From NCBI GenBank assembly GCA_947483555.1, contig CANKMW010000047.1, positions 1 through 64,000 of the forward strand: a DNA stretch of 64,000 nucleotides, in the 5' to 3' direction. The stretch is from Myxococcales bacterium. GTDB taxonomy: Bacteria > Myxococcota_A > Polyangia > Haliangiales > Haliangiaceae. Made by a program: the position numbers and the translations under genes. The notes under the pieces are model-generated. The model made no database searches and was not told where the DNA came from. It saw nothing but the letters and a program-made list of their open reading frames with translations. This document shows, in pieces, positions 8,616-17,518 of the stretch; the stretch's first letter is position 1, and every line of letters begins with the position of its first letter.

Positions 8616-9475
8616 GTTCGATCACCGCGGTCCCCGGCAACACCCAGCGCCTCGACGGCGGCGCCATGTTCGGTAACGCGCCGCGGCCGATGTGGGAGCG
8701 GTGGATCGCGCCCGACGCCCAGCACCGCATCCCGCTGGCCTGCCGTTGCCTGCTGGTTCGCGACGCGGGTCGCACCATCCTGTTCGAGACCGGCATCGGT
8801 GCCTTCTTCGCCCCGGCGCTGCGCGAGCGTTACGGCGTCGTCGAGGATCGCCACGTCCTGCTCGACGAGCTGGCCGCGCTCGGGGTCGCGCCCGACGCCA
8901 TCGACGTCGTCGTGCTGTCCCACCTGCACTTCGATCACGCCGGCGGCGCGCTGTCGGCGTGGCGCGACGGCGCCGCGCCGGAGCTGGTGTTCGCGCGCGC
9001 GCGCTGGGTGGTCGGCGCCGCCGCCTGGGCCCGCGCGCTGGCGCCGCACGCCCGCGACCGCGCCTCGTTCATCCCCGAGTTGCCGGGCTTGCTGGAGGCC
9101 ACCGGCCGCCTCGAGCGGGTCGAGGGCGACATCAGCGCGGTGCTCGGCGCCGGGTTTCGGTTCCACCACAGCGAGGGCCACACGCCGGGGCTCTTGCTCG
9201 CCGAGGTGGCGATGCCGGACGGCCCGGTGGTGTTCGCCGCCGACCTGATCCCGGGCAAGGCCTGGGTCCACGTCCCGATCACGATGGGCTACGACCGCTT
9301 CCCGGAGCGCCTGATCGACGAGAAGGCCGCGCTGCTCGCCGACCTGCTGGCGCGCGGCGGTCGCCTGTTCTTCACCCACGATCCGCTGGTCGCGATGGGC
9401 ACCGTGGCGCGCGACGCCAAGGGCCGCTTCCATACCGTCGATGATCGCGCGGCGGTGCGCGATCTGGAGCGCTGA
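8609..9475 (+). CDS. MBL-fold metallo-hydrolase
   Basis: A 288-aa cytoplasmic enzyme of the metallo-beta-lactamase superfamily. The zinc signature HLHFDHAGG lies at residues 105-113, a second metal His is in HHSEGHTPG (about 189-197), the bridging Asp is in FAADLIPG and the last His is in FFTHDP. The arrangement resembles lactonase (AttM/AiiA-like) and other quorum-quenching or glyoxalase-like hydrolases, but the substrate cannot be told from sequence. It starts directly behind a TACAAT hexamer and is divergent from the beta-propeller lipoprotein. All metal ligands expected of the family are present, so it should be active. Confidence 0.82.
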   Translation: MTRSITAVPGNTQRLDGGAMFGNAPRPMWERWIAPDAQHRIPLACRCLLVRDAGRTILFETGIGAFFAPALRERYGVVEDRHVLLDELAALGVAPDAIDVVVLSHLHFDHAGGALSAWRDGAAPELVFARARWVVGAAAWARALAPHARDRASFIPELPGLLEATGRLERVEGDISAVLGAGFRFHHSEGHTPGLLLAEVAMPDGPVVFAADLIPGKAWVHVPITMGYDRFPERLIDEKAALLADLLARGGRLFFTHDPLVAMGTVARDAKGRFHTVDDRAAVRDLER

Positions 9476-9677
9476 GAGCTTTGGTCGGACCGTGCGGGCC
9501 GCGGCCGCCCCGCGGCCCGCCGCGCCAGCCGGCCGCGTTCATCACCTCATGCTCGTTCTTCCCCGCCAAGGTCGCCCCCGCCGTCACATTTCGGACACCG
9601 CTCGCCATGCAGGATCTGACAAGCCGCCGGGCCGCCGTCGTCGTGGCCGTGGCACGCGATCTGCTCCGTGCGGTGGC

Positions 9678-10244
9678 ATGCGCCCGGTCTCCATCCTGCT
9701 CCTCGCCTCACTACTCTCCGCGCTCCTCGTCGGTCCGGCAGCGGCCCGACCGCAGGCCGCCGACCCGCCGAGGCCGGCTCCGCATCGCCAGCCCAGAACG
9801 ATCGTCGCCATCGGCGGCGGACTGACCGTGCTCGGCACGCTGGTGGCGCTGGCGGCGTCCATGCCCGACGGCTGCGATGACTGCCATCTCGATCGAATTC
9901 CGTTCGTCACCGGGGTCGGCATGATCGTCTTGGGACCGACGCTCGCTCGACTCCAGATCGGCGAGATCGGCGGAACGCATCTGGCCGTGCGCATCGGCGG
10001 TGTCGGCTTGTTCACGCTCGCCGCGTTGTCGGCCAGGCGCTCGTACCCGGAGCCGGACCAGGGCGCCGCCATCCTGGCCGCCATGGGCGCGGGCATGGTG
10101 CTCGTAGGTGCGCTGACCGACGTCGGCACCGCGTACGGCGCGACGCGCCGCTGGAACCAGCGTCATGCGCTCACCGTCGTCCCGGCGACCGTGTCGACCC
10201 GCGGTGCGCTTGCGCCCGGGCTCACGCTCTCGGCCCGCTTCTGA
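9678..10244 (+). CDS. Small multi-spanning membrane protein, unknown function
   Basis: A 188-aa protein. The N-terminus is a signal peptide or first TM helix (RPVSILLLASLLSALLVG), followed by a Pro-rich stretch and about four hydrophobic helices (VAIGGGLTVLGTLVALAA; TGVGMIVLGPTLA; VRIGGVGLFTLAALSA; ILAAMGAGMVLVGAL). A short CDDC pair sits between the first two. The start at 9678 was picked because it gives the signal-like N-terminus; the longer frame upstream is Arg-rich and unlikely. This pattern is common in Myxococcota proteins of unknown role, often near TPR or PEGA proteins. Confidence 0.55.
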   Translation: MRPVSILLLASLLSALLVGPAAARPQAADPPRPAPHRQPRTIVAIGGGLTVLGTLVALAASMPDGCDDCHLDRIPFVTGVGMIVLGPTLARLQIGEIGGTHLAVRIGGVGLFTLAALSARRSYPEPDQGAAILAAMGAGMVLVGALTDVGTAYGATRRWNQRHALTVVPATVSTRGALAPGLTLSARF

Positions 10245-10291
10245 TGAGGTCCAGCAGGCAGCCAGGATCGGCGCCGGTCGCAGGGGCCCCG

Positions 10292-10376
10292 CCGAGCAGC
10301 AAGATGAAGAAGGCTCGTCACGTGGTTCGACGCTAGCCGTCGTGTGACCTCCGCGTAAAATGCGCGCGTGATGTTT
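10292..10376. repeat. Decayed copy B of the divergent promoter at 8.6 kb
   Basis: Aligned with 8531-8615, the first 47 bases differ at about 7 positions and the -10/start end (CGCGTAAAATGCGCGCG) is also conserved. In this copy the minus-strand ATG has become ACG and the next codon TGA, so the divergent lipoprotein can no longer be made, while the plus-strand promoter still serves the GH5 gene. Confidence 0.65.
10356..10361 (+). promoter_or_regulatory. -10-like hexamer TAAAAT of the GH5 gene
   Basis: TAAAAT is 6 nt before a GTG (10368) and 9 nt before the ATG (10371). No SD is visible, so a leaderless transcript is likely, as for its paralogous promoter at 8.6 kb. Confidence 0.55.
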
Positions 10377-11771
10377 CGTCGGACCGTCCTCGCCGTGGCG
10401 GCGGCCACCGCCGGCTGCAGCGATCCGCCGGGTCGGACGCCGACCACGCCGGTCGACTCCGACGGCGAGCACCTGCGTGACGATCGCGGCCGGATCGCGC
10501 TCCTGCACGGCGTCAACGCCCGTGTCGAGGGCGTCTTCGACGTCACCTTCGACGACGGCCGGGTCGCCGTGGAGGAGCTGCCGCCGCTCACCGCCACCGA
10601 CTGCCGGCGCATGCGCGCGCTCGGCTTTGATCATCTGCGGCTGCCGATCAACTGGAGCGGTGTCGAGCCCGAGCGCGACGTCTTCGACGACGCCTACCTG
10701 GCCCGCGTCGACGCCGCCATCACCTGCGCTGCCGATGCCGGCCTGCTGGTCGTGGTCGATCTGCACCAGGACGCCTACTCCAAGGAGATCGGCGAGGACG
10801 GCGCGCCGCTGTGGGCGATCGTGCCGCCGCCCACCATGTTGCTCGAGGGGCCGCTCACCGATCTCGGCCAGCGCCGCACGTCGACGCAGGTGACGCTGGC
10901 CCTCGACAGCTTCTTCGCGGCCGACGATCCGCACCGGTTGCAGGCCGAGTTCATCGCCATGCTCGAACACGTGGCGCGGCGCTGGGCTGATCACCCGGCG
11001 GTGATCGGCTTCGAGATCTTCAACGAACCGACGGTGGGCTTCGCGCTGGTCGATGCCTTCAACATCGCCGCCGCCGCGGCGGTGCGCGCCGCGGCGCCCG
11101 GCAAGCTGGTCTTCTTCGAGCCGTCGGCGATCCGCAACTTCACCGATGGGGTGCCGACCGCGTCGGCGCCGTTCCCGTCCGAGGGCGCGGTCTATGCGCC
11201 CCACGTCTACACGTTCGTGTTCCGGCCCGACCCGACCGCGCTCGAGCAGCTGCAGCCCGAGGACCTCGAGCCCAGCGTGATGGCCGCCCGCGCCGAGGCC
11301 ACGGCGTGGGGCACGCCGCTGTGGATCGGCGAGTACGGCGTCGGTCCCGAAACGCCGAACGCGGATCTGTGGATGGGCGTCGAGAACGAGCTCCACGACC
11401 GCTACCTGGCATCGAACGCGTTCTGGCTGTGGAAGGAGCACAGCCAGGGCTCGTGGGGCGTCTACGCCCGGGACCCGGCGACGTCGACGTGGACCGAGCG
11501 GCCCCAGGTGGTGGCCTGGATCTCGCGCGTGCGCGGCGAGCGCCTGGCCGGTCGCATCGTCGACAACCGCTGGGATCGCAGCACGCGCGCGCTGCGACTC
11601 GAGATCGAGCGCGGCTCGGCGCGCGGCGTGCCGCACCGGGTCTACGTGCCGGAGGCGTCGGCGACCTCGTTCACGGCCTCCTGCGATGGCGCGCCGCTGT
11701 CATCGCCGCGCGATGCGGCGAGCGGGGTGGTCGAGCTGCCCTGCGAGGGCGTGCTCGAGGTCCGCCCCTGA
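10371..11771 (+). CDS. GH5-family glycoside hydrolase, endoglycoceramidase-like lipoprotein
   Basis: A 466-aa exported enzyme. MFRRTVLAVAAATAGC is a lipoprotein signal with lipid Cys16. The (beta/alpha)8 domain starts with ALLHGVNAR (about 44-51) and carries LPINWSGVEP, VVVDLHQDA, the acid/base GFEIFNEP with Glu219 and the nucleophile WIGEYGVG with Glu321, all hallmarks of clan GH-A family 5. The combination of the Asn-Trp-x-x-x-E-P strand, 'DLHQDxYS' and the small C-terminal beta domain (about 380-466) is most like endoglycoceramidases and related lipid-glycan hydrolases. A plain endoglucanase is the alternative. Both catalytic residues are intact. It is followed directly by the 31-bp repeat array. 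Confidence 0.82.
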   Translation: MFRRTVLAVAAATAGCSDPPGRTPTTPVDSDGEHLRDDRGRIALLHGVNARVEGVFDVTFDDGRVAVEELPPLTATDCRRMRALGFDHLRLPINWSGVEPERDVFDDAYLARVDAAITCAADAGLLVVVDLHQDAYSKEIGEDGAPLWAIVPPPTMLLEGPLTDLGQRRTSTQVTLALDSFFAADDPHRLQAEFIAMLEHVARRWADHPAVIGFEIFNEPTVGFALVDAFNIAAAAAVRAAAPGKLVFFEPSAIRNFTDGVPTASAPFPSEGAVYAPHVYTFVFRPDPTALEQLQPEDLEPSVMAARAEATAWGTPLWIGEYGVGPETPNADLWMGVENELHDRYLASNAFWLWKEHSQGSWGVYARDPATSTWTERPQVVAWISRVRGERLAGRIVDNRWDRSTRALRLEIERGSARGVPHRVYVPEASATSFTASCDGAPLSSPRDAASGVVELPCEGVLEVRP

Positions 11772-11796
11772 CCGTCAGGCGTCCTTCGACTCGCTT

Positions 11797-12057
11797 CGCT
11801 CGCTCAGGACGATCGGATCAGGCGCTTCGCTCGCTCGGGACGATCGGATCAGGCGCTTCGCTCGCTCAGGACGATCGGATCAGGTGCTTCGCTCGCTCAG
11901 GACGATCGGATCAGGTGCGTCGCTCGCTCAGGACGATCGGATCAGGCGCGTCGCTCGCTCGGGACGATCGGATCAGGTGCGTCGCTCGCTCAGGACGATC
12001 GGATCAGGAGCTGCGCTCGCTCAGGACGACCTGATCAGGAGCTTCGCTCGCTCGGGA
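11797..12057. repeat. 31-bp tandem repeat array, eight full units plus one partial
   Basis: The landmark CGCTCGCTC recurs every 31 bases at 11797, 11828, 11859, 11890, 11921, 11952, 11983, 12014 and 12045. The unit is CGCTCGCTC, then RGGACGATCGGATCAGG, then a variable five-base end. Units 1-7 each contain two GATC sites and unit 8 one, 15 in all. The first unit is preceded by TCCTTCGACTCGCTT, which with the unit start forms an imperfect hairpin. The array fills the space between the convergent GH5 and pheA genes, and its last units encode the end of pheA. Confidence 0.9.
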
Positions 12058-13213
12058 GGTTCGGACCTGGCGGCAGGTTGGCCGGATCGGCCGCGTAGGT
12101 GCCGAGCACGCGCAGCTCGGTGGTCAACGGACGCAGCTCGGCCAGCGTGGCCTGGAACGGCTCGCTGGCGGCGTGGCCGAGGGCGTCGAGGTAGAAGCGG
12201 TAGCTCCACGGCGTGGCCGGGATGGGGCGCGACTCCAGCTTGGTGAGCGAGATGCTGCGCGCCGCGAAGCGCATCAGGATCTCGCCGAGCGCCCCGGGCC
12301 GATCGGCGAGCGACAGGACCAGCGAGGTCTTGGCGGTGCTGCCCTCGGGCAGCGGCGCCGGCCGCAGCCCGACCTCGACGAAGCGGGTGGCGTTGCCGCG
12401 CTCGGTCTGGATGCCGCGCGACACGATGGCCAGGCCGTAGCGGGTCGCCGCCGACGAGCTGGCGATGGCGGCGAAGGTGGCGTCGCCGAGCTCGCGCACC
12501 TTGCGCGCCGAGCCGGCGGTGTCGATCTCGACCTGGGCCCGCAGGTGCGGGTGGGCGGCGAGGAAGCGCTGGCACTGGGCCAGGGCCTGCGGATGCGACA
12601 TCACCACGCGCAGATCGTCGAGCGCCACGCCGGGCATCGCCAGCAGGCAGTGCTCGATCGCGCTGATCACCTCGCCGGTGATCGTGAGGTGTCCCTCGGC
12701 GAGCAGATCGTAGGTCTCGTTGATGCTGCCGGCGGTGGTGTTCTCGATCGGCAACAGCGCGAGGTCGGCGACGCCGTGCACCACGGCCTCGGCGGCGGCG
12801 CGAAAGCTGTCGGCGCCGGACAGCAGCACGCCGCCGCTGCGGCCGGCGTAGCAGCGCTGCGCCGCCAGGTGGCTGTAGCTACCTTCGACGCCCTGGTAGG
12901 TGACGCGCAACGGCACGTCGTCGCGCCGCCGCACCGCCGCCTCCTGGTGGGCCACCGACATGTCCATCACCACCCGATACAGGCGCTCGACCTCGTGGGG
13001 GTCGAGGCCGGCGGCGGTGGCTTCGCCGCGCAGCCGCTCGAGCAGCAGATCCTCGCGCACCTTGTCGCGAAACGGGCTGGCCGCCGCCAGCTTGGCCTCG
13101 GCGACGTCCTCGACGATGTGCAGGCGCTCGGCCAGGAGCGCGATGATCTGGCGGTCGATGGCCTCGATGCGCTCGCGCAGCGAGCCGAGGTTGGGCGCGG
13201 GAGCGTCGGACAT
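12035..13213 (-). CDS. pheA: Bifunctional chorismate mutase / prephenate dehydratase
   Basis: A 392-aa P-protein that converts chorismate to prephenate and then phenylpyruvate in phenylalanine synthesis. An AroQ-type mutase (LRERIEAIDRQIIALLAER, about 10-90) is followed by the dehydratase domain (YQGVEGSYSHLAA, LPIENTTAGSI, SHPQALAQC, and the catalytic-site GNATRFVEV) at about 108-290, then an ACT domain with the Phe-binding GALGEIL and LESRP motifs (about 300-375). Length and order are those of the usual enzyme. The start at 13213 lies 8 nt behind a TACAAT hexamer on the minus strand. Its last codons (PSERSS and the stop) are supplied by the 31-bp array, so the C-terminus has been replaced or trimmed by the repeat. 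Confidence 0.93.
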   Translation of the reverse strand: MSDAPAPNLGSLRERIEAIDRQIIALLAERLHIVEDVAEAKLAAASPFRDKVREDLLLERLRGEATAAGLDPHEVERLYRVVMDMSVAHQEAAVRRRDDVPLRVTYQGVEGSYSHLAAQRCYAGRSGGVLLSGADSFRAAAEAVVHGVADLALLPIENTTAGSINETYDLLAEGHLTITGEVISAIEHCLLAMPGVALDDLRVVMSHPQALAQCQRFLAAHPHLRAQVEIDTAGSARKVRELGDATFAAIASSSAATRYGLAIVSRGIQTERGNATRFVEVGLRPAPLPEGSTAKTSLVLSLADRPGALGEILMRFAARSISLTKLESRPIPATPWSYRFYLDALGHAASEPFQATLAELRPLTTELRVLGTYAADPANLPPGPNLPSERSS

Positions 13214-13221
13214 GGCGCGCC

Positions 13222-13227
13222 ATTGTA
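13222..13227 (-). promoter_or_regulatory. -10-like hexamer TACAAT of pheA
   Basis: On the minus strand TACAAT is followed by GGCGCGCC and the pheA ATG, a spacing of 8 nt. No SD sequence is present, so the pheA message may be leaderless. Confidence 0.55.
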
Positions 13228-13290
13228 CGCGTCGAGGCCGGCTCATCAGTGATATCTGAGTGGTCTCGAACCGGAGCAGGAGGAGGAGGC

Positions 13291-16103
13291 TTGTCAGATC
13301 ACGACGGATCGTCCGACCCGGACACCACGGGCGGGGTGGACACCGTGCCGCCGACGTCGGGGCCGCACGCCCCCGGCGCCGAGGCGGTGTTCGAGGCGTC
13401 GCCGATCGCGCTGCTGATGGTGGACGAGCACGGGGTGATCACGCTCGTGAATCACCATGCCGCACAGCTTTTCGGCTACGCCCGAGCGGAGCTGGTCGGT
13501 CAGTCGGTCGAGATGCTGATCCCGGTCACCTCCGACCAGGACGTGGTCGGCGTGCGCAAGGACCGACGGACGGTGCCGCTCGAGATCGGGCTGACCCCCA
13601 TCCGCACCGACCACGGCGGCTTCGTGCTGACGGCGATCGTGGACCTCACCAGGCGCCGGCAGGCAGAGGAGGCGCTCAGACTCAGCGAGCAGCGGGCCCG
13701 GGCGATCTTCGATCAGACGTTCGAGTTCATCGGGTTGCTCGACCCCGCCGGGACCGTGCTCGATGCGAACCCGGCCGCCTTGAGCTTCGCCGGCGTCGCG
13801 GTCGAGCAGGTGATCGGAAGACCCTTCTGGGACACGCCGTGGTGGACCCACTCCACGGTCGAGCAGGAGCGCTTGCGCCACGCCATCCGGCAAGCCGCCG
13901 CGGGTGAGGTGGTCCGCTTCGAGACCACGCACCGGGCTCCGGATGGCGCGCTGCACGTGATCGACTTCTCCCTCAAGCCGGTTCGCGACGCCGACGGCAC
14001 CGTCATCTGGCTGGTCCCCGAAGGCCGTGACATCACCGAGCGCAAGCGGGCCGAGGACCACGAGGCAACCGCGAACACCCTGCGCGAGATCCTGCTGCGC
14101 TCCGCCGGCGATGACATGTTTGCCGACGTGCTGGACCTGGTGCGGGCTCGGTTTGCGAGCCGCTTCGGATTCCTGGGATACATCCGGGACTCCGATGGCG
14201 CCCTGGTGTGCCCGTCGATGACGCGGGACATCTGGGACGCCTGCGCCGTCGAGGCCAAGCGCATCGAGTTTCTGCGCCCGACGTGGGGTGGCCTGTGGGG
14301 GCGGGTGCTGCTGGAACGGACGGCCTTGATCAAGAACGAGCTCCATCGAACGCCGGTCGGCCATGTGCCCCTCCATCGCTCGATGGGGGCCCCGCTGGTC
14401 GTGGACGGCGAGCTGATCGGCTCCATCCACCTGGCCAATCGCGACCACGACTACACCCCGGCGGATCTCGATGCGCTGGTGCGACTGTGCGCCGTGCTGG
14501 CGCCGACGCTGAGGCTGTGGCTGCATCGTCGCGACGCGGAGGAGCTGGCCCGCCGGGCCCAGCAACACCGCGAGGAGCTCATCGCCACGGTGGAAGGCAT
14601 CGTCTGGGAGGCGGACGCCGCCACCTTCGCGTTCACGTTTGTCAGCGCGCAGGCCGAACGGCTGCTTGGTTATCCCGTCCACGTCTGGCTCGAGTCGCCG
14701 ACCTTCTGGGCCGACCATGTCCACCCCCACGATCGCGAGCGGGCGGTCGACCCCCGCGTCACCCACACCTCCGAGGCGCGCGACCACTCGTTCGAGTACC
14801 GGATGCTGGCCGCCGATGGCCGCGTGGTGTGGGTTCAGGACGTGGTCACGATGGTGGTGGAGAGCGGTCGCACCACCAAGCTGCGCGGCATCATGATGGA
14901 CATCACCGAGCGCAAGCGGGCGGAAGCCGAGCACGCGCGGCTCGAAGCGCAGTTGCGCCAGGCCCAGAAGATGGAGGCCATGGGCACGCTGGCCGGAGGC
15001 ATCGCGCACGACTTCAACAACATCCTCGCCGCGATCCTCGGAAACGCGGCGCTGGCGAAGGTCGACCTGGGGCCCGACCACCCAGCGCTGGGTTGTCTGG
15101 AGGCGATCGAGGTGTCCGGAGATCGGGCGACCGACCTCATCCGGCAGATCCTCGCCTTCAGCCGGCAGGAGCGCGCGCAGATGGAGGTCATCTCGCTGCG
15201 CACGGTCGTCGAGGACGATGCCCGCCTGTTGCGGGCCACCCTGCCGGCCGGCGTGGAGTTCGTCACCCGCCTGTCGGCGTGCCCGAACATCCTGGCCAAC
15301 CGCACCGAGATCCACCAGGTCCTCATGAACCTGTGCACGGGCGCCGACGCGCCTCGGGCGGCCTCCGCGACGGCGGGAAACCAGACCTCGACGCAGGTGC
15401 CGCGGCCCGGCTGGCTGGCGACCGTGACGGCGCCGTGGTGGCGTTGCATGACGCCGAGCACGACGAACAACCCGAGGCCGGTGCCGTCGCCGACGGCCTT
15501 GGTGGTGAAGAACGGCTCGAAGATCCGGTCCACGACGGCGGCTTCCATCCCGGTGCCGGTGTCGATGACCGTCAGCCGGGCATACGGACCGGGTCGAAGG
15601 TCGGCGTGGGCCAGCGCCAGATCGGGGTCCACCTCGACCGCTTCGAGGGCCAGGACGATCGACTTGCCGGGCCGCCCTTCCATCGCGTGCCAGGCGCCCT
15701 CGCCGCGGCGCCGCTCGGGGTCGGACGGCATCTGCTCTTCATCGATGACGAGGCGGCGATCGTGAGAGTGACCGCGCGTCTCCTGGAGCGGGTCGGCTAT
15801 CAGGTGAGCGGCTTCACCAGCGTCGCGGACGCAGCGGCGGCGTTCCGCGCCGATCCATCACGATTCGACGCGGTCGTGACCGACTACAACATGCCGGGCC
15901 GGACCGGTCTGGAGTTGGTCCGCGAGTTCCGCAACCTGCGGCCCGATCTGTCCGTGGTGCTGATCTCCGGATTCCTCACCGCCGAGCTCGAGGCTGAGGC
16001 CGCGGCTGCCGGGGTCGGGAAGGTGCTCCACAAGCCCTTCACGACCGACGAACTCTACCAGGCGGTAGATCAGCTGCTGGCCTCGAAGCCGGTGTCGGGG
16101 TAA
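13291..16103 (+). pseudogene. Hybrid histidine kinase gene interrupted by an internal inversion
   Basis: Read from the TTG at 13291 (behind an AGGAGGAGG tract; a GTG at 13249 is the alternative) this is a soluble sensor kinase: PAS (about 13400-13660, missing some 20 residues after MLIP), PAS (13690-14050), GAF (14090-14530), PAS with PAC (14590-14930, DITERKRAEAEH), then the HisKA H-box LAGGIAHDFNN with the phospho-accepting His at 15007-15009, and the start of the N-box (HQVLMNLCTG) at 15345. The ATP-binding rest of the domain is encoded on the opposite strand at 15339-15699. After it, the plus strand resumes with a receiver domain (HLLFIDDEAAIVRV, acceptor Asp in VVTDYNMPG, Lys in LHKPF), ending at 16103. 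As it stands no intact kinase can be made. Confidence 0.85.
15339..15699 (-). other. Inverted HATPase segment inside the kinase gene
   Basis: On the minus strand this 361-bp piece reads AWHAMEGRPG, then LTVIDTGTGM (G1/D-box), FEPFFTTK (F-box), GDGTGLGLFVV (G2-box) and CVEVWFPAV, a complete C-terminal half of a histidine kinase ATPase. It is bounded by a 7-bp inverted repeat, GGGCGCC at 15339-15345 and GGCGCCC at 15693-15699. Flipping it restores QVLMNLCTGAWHAMEG in frame with the upstream kinase. The downstream join to the receiver domain remains out of frame by one or two bases. Confidence 0.85.
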
Positions 16104-16123
16104 CCCGGCTAAGATCGACGCCC

Positions 16124-16846
16124 ATGCGCCACGTCCCGTGCGGCTTCGTCGTTGCGGCGATCACCATCAGCTCCGGGGCCACCGCCCACGCCGACACCGA
16201 CCAGGCCGTGACGATCGCGCGTCTGACCGCGCAGCGGGTGCGCCGCGCGGTGGTCGTGGGGCCGTTCGTTGGCCTCGCGCCCGGCACCACGGTCGACGCC
16301 GGTGACCGACACCTCGGCGTGCTGTTCGGCCTCGACCTGTCGCTGTTCAAGGTGCCGATCATCCCCGACGCCGCGACCCTCAAGCAGATCGTCCAGGATC
16401 GGGTGCAGGCCCGGGTCATCGAGGCCGTCAAGCAGGCCGCGCTCGGCGGCACGACCATGTCGCTCGCCGAGCAACAGACCCTCGCCGAGGAGCTTGTCGC
16501 GGCGGTGCGGGACCAGTTCCTCGAGGAGCGCCGCGGCCGTCGCTTCGAGCGCCCGTCCCTGCGGCTGGTCATCGAGAGCGCGCGCTGGACCGGCGCCGAC
16601 GCCTGGGCCAACCGCACCACCATCGCCAAGGGCGTCGGCCCGGTCTCGATCGGTCCGTCGCTGACGGTGCTGTCGGCGACCACCACCGAGCTGGCGGTGG
16701 GCCTCGAGCTCTCCGTGCAGGCGCTGCTATCGCGCGGGCCGCGCTCGCCGGTCGCCGACCTGTTCGTGCGCTACGACCTCGGGCTCACCGATGGGAGCGA
16801 CGACGTGATCGGTGTCGGGCTGCGCCTGATCCTCGACGTGATCTGA
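16124..16846 (+). CDS. Exported protein of unknown function
   Basis: A 240-aa protein with a Sec signal (MRHVPCGFVVAAITISSG, cleavage near ATAHA/DTD). The mature part begins with helices and then a Leu/Ile-rich region (DLSLFKVPIIPDAATLKQI) and ends with alternating beta strands (VGLELSVQALL, LFVRYDLGL, VGLRLILDVI). The last segment resembles strands of an outer-membrane beta-barrel or a periplasmic beta-sheet protein. No family was recognised. A TAAGAT at 16110-16115, 8 nt upstream, suggests a leaderless start. It converges on a methyltransferase gene 15 bases downstream. Confidence 0.62.
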   Translation: MRHVPCGFVVAAITISSGATAHADTDQAVTIARLTAQRVRRAVVVGPFVGLAPGTTVDAGDRHLGVLFGLDLSLFKVPIIPDAATLKQIVQDRVQARVIEAVKQAALGGTTMSLAEQQTLAEELVAAVRDQFLEERRGRRFERPSLRLVIESARWTGADAWANRTTIAKGVGPVSIGPSLTVLSATTTELAVGLELSVQALLSRGPRSPVADLFVRYDLGLTDGSDDVIGVGLRLILDVI

Positions 16847-16861
16847 GCGCGCCGGTTCGCC

Positions 16862-17494
16862 TCAGGTCTTCCGCCACAGCGTCGCCAGCCACGGTTGCTG
16901 CGCGCGTGGTCGCCCTGGTGGGCGGTAGTAGTGATCCAGCTCGGTGAACCCGGCGCTGGTGACGTACGAGCGCCAGGTCTCGAACGAGTGGAAGGCGCTG
17001 TAGCGCTCGGAGGTGAAGGCCTCGCTGCCGTCACCGCGCGGGTTCGACGAGAACAGGATGCCGTGCGGCACCAGCGTGGCGTGGAGCTCGCCGAGCACGC
17101 GCGGCAACTCCTGTGATGGGACGTGGAACAGCGACGCGTTGGCGAACACGCCGTGGAAGTGGGCCGCCGGCAAGGCGAGGGCGAGGAAATCCTGGTGCAG
17201 GACCTCGCAGCCAGACGCGGCGCGAGCCATCGCGACGAAGCGCGCCGAACCATCGAGGCCGGTGGGCGCATGGCCGAGGTCGCGGAAGGCGACCAGGTCG
17301 CGGCCCGGTCCGCAGCCGAGGTCGAGGATGCGGAACGGCGGCCGGCCTGCGATGCTGGCAAGCAGCGCGTCGCGGTTCTGCGCCACGTCATGGTCCCAGG
17401 TGCCGAGGCGGAACGAGTCGGCGTGGTCGTCGTAGTGACCGATGGTGCGCGCGCTGATCGCCGCCAGGTCGTCGGGCGTGAGGGGTTTCGGCAT
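16862..17494 (-). CDS. Class I SAM-dependent methyltransferase
   Basis: A 210-aa enzyme of the Rossmann-fold methyltransferase family. Motif I is FRILDLGCGPGRDLVAF (about 54-70), motif II TGLDGSARFVAMA, and motif IV/V HGVFANASLFHVP. A helical N-terminal cap (YYDDHADSF-like, IGHYDDHADSFRLGT) is typical of small-molecule methyltransferases similar to UbiE/Methyltransf_11/25. The acceptor is unknown. It follows the 610-aa exported protein by 24 nt on the same strand, so it is probably the last gene of a three-gene operon. Confidence 0.82.
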   Translation of the reverse strand: MPKPLTPDDLAAISARTIGHYDDHADSFRLGTWDHDVAQNRDALLASIAGRPPFRILDLGCGPGRDLVAFRDLGHAPTGLDGSARFVAMARAASGCEVLHQDFLALALPAAHFHGVFANASLFHVPSQELPRVLGELHATLVPHGILFSSNPRGDGSEAFTSERYSAFHSFETWRSYVTSAGFTELDHYYRPPGRPRAQQPWLATLWRKT

Positions 17495-17518
17495 GGGTGA
17501 GACCGGGGCGCGGCGCCG

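Noticed and set aside
11306..12246. Long plus-strand open frames across the 31-bp array
   Set aside because: They consist of translated repeat units and Arg/Gly-rich shadow sequence; the array explains the openness.
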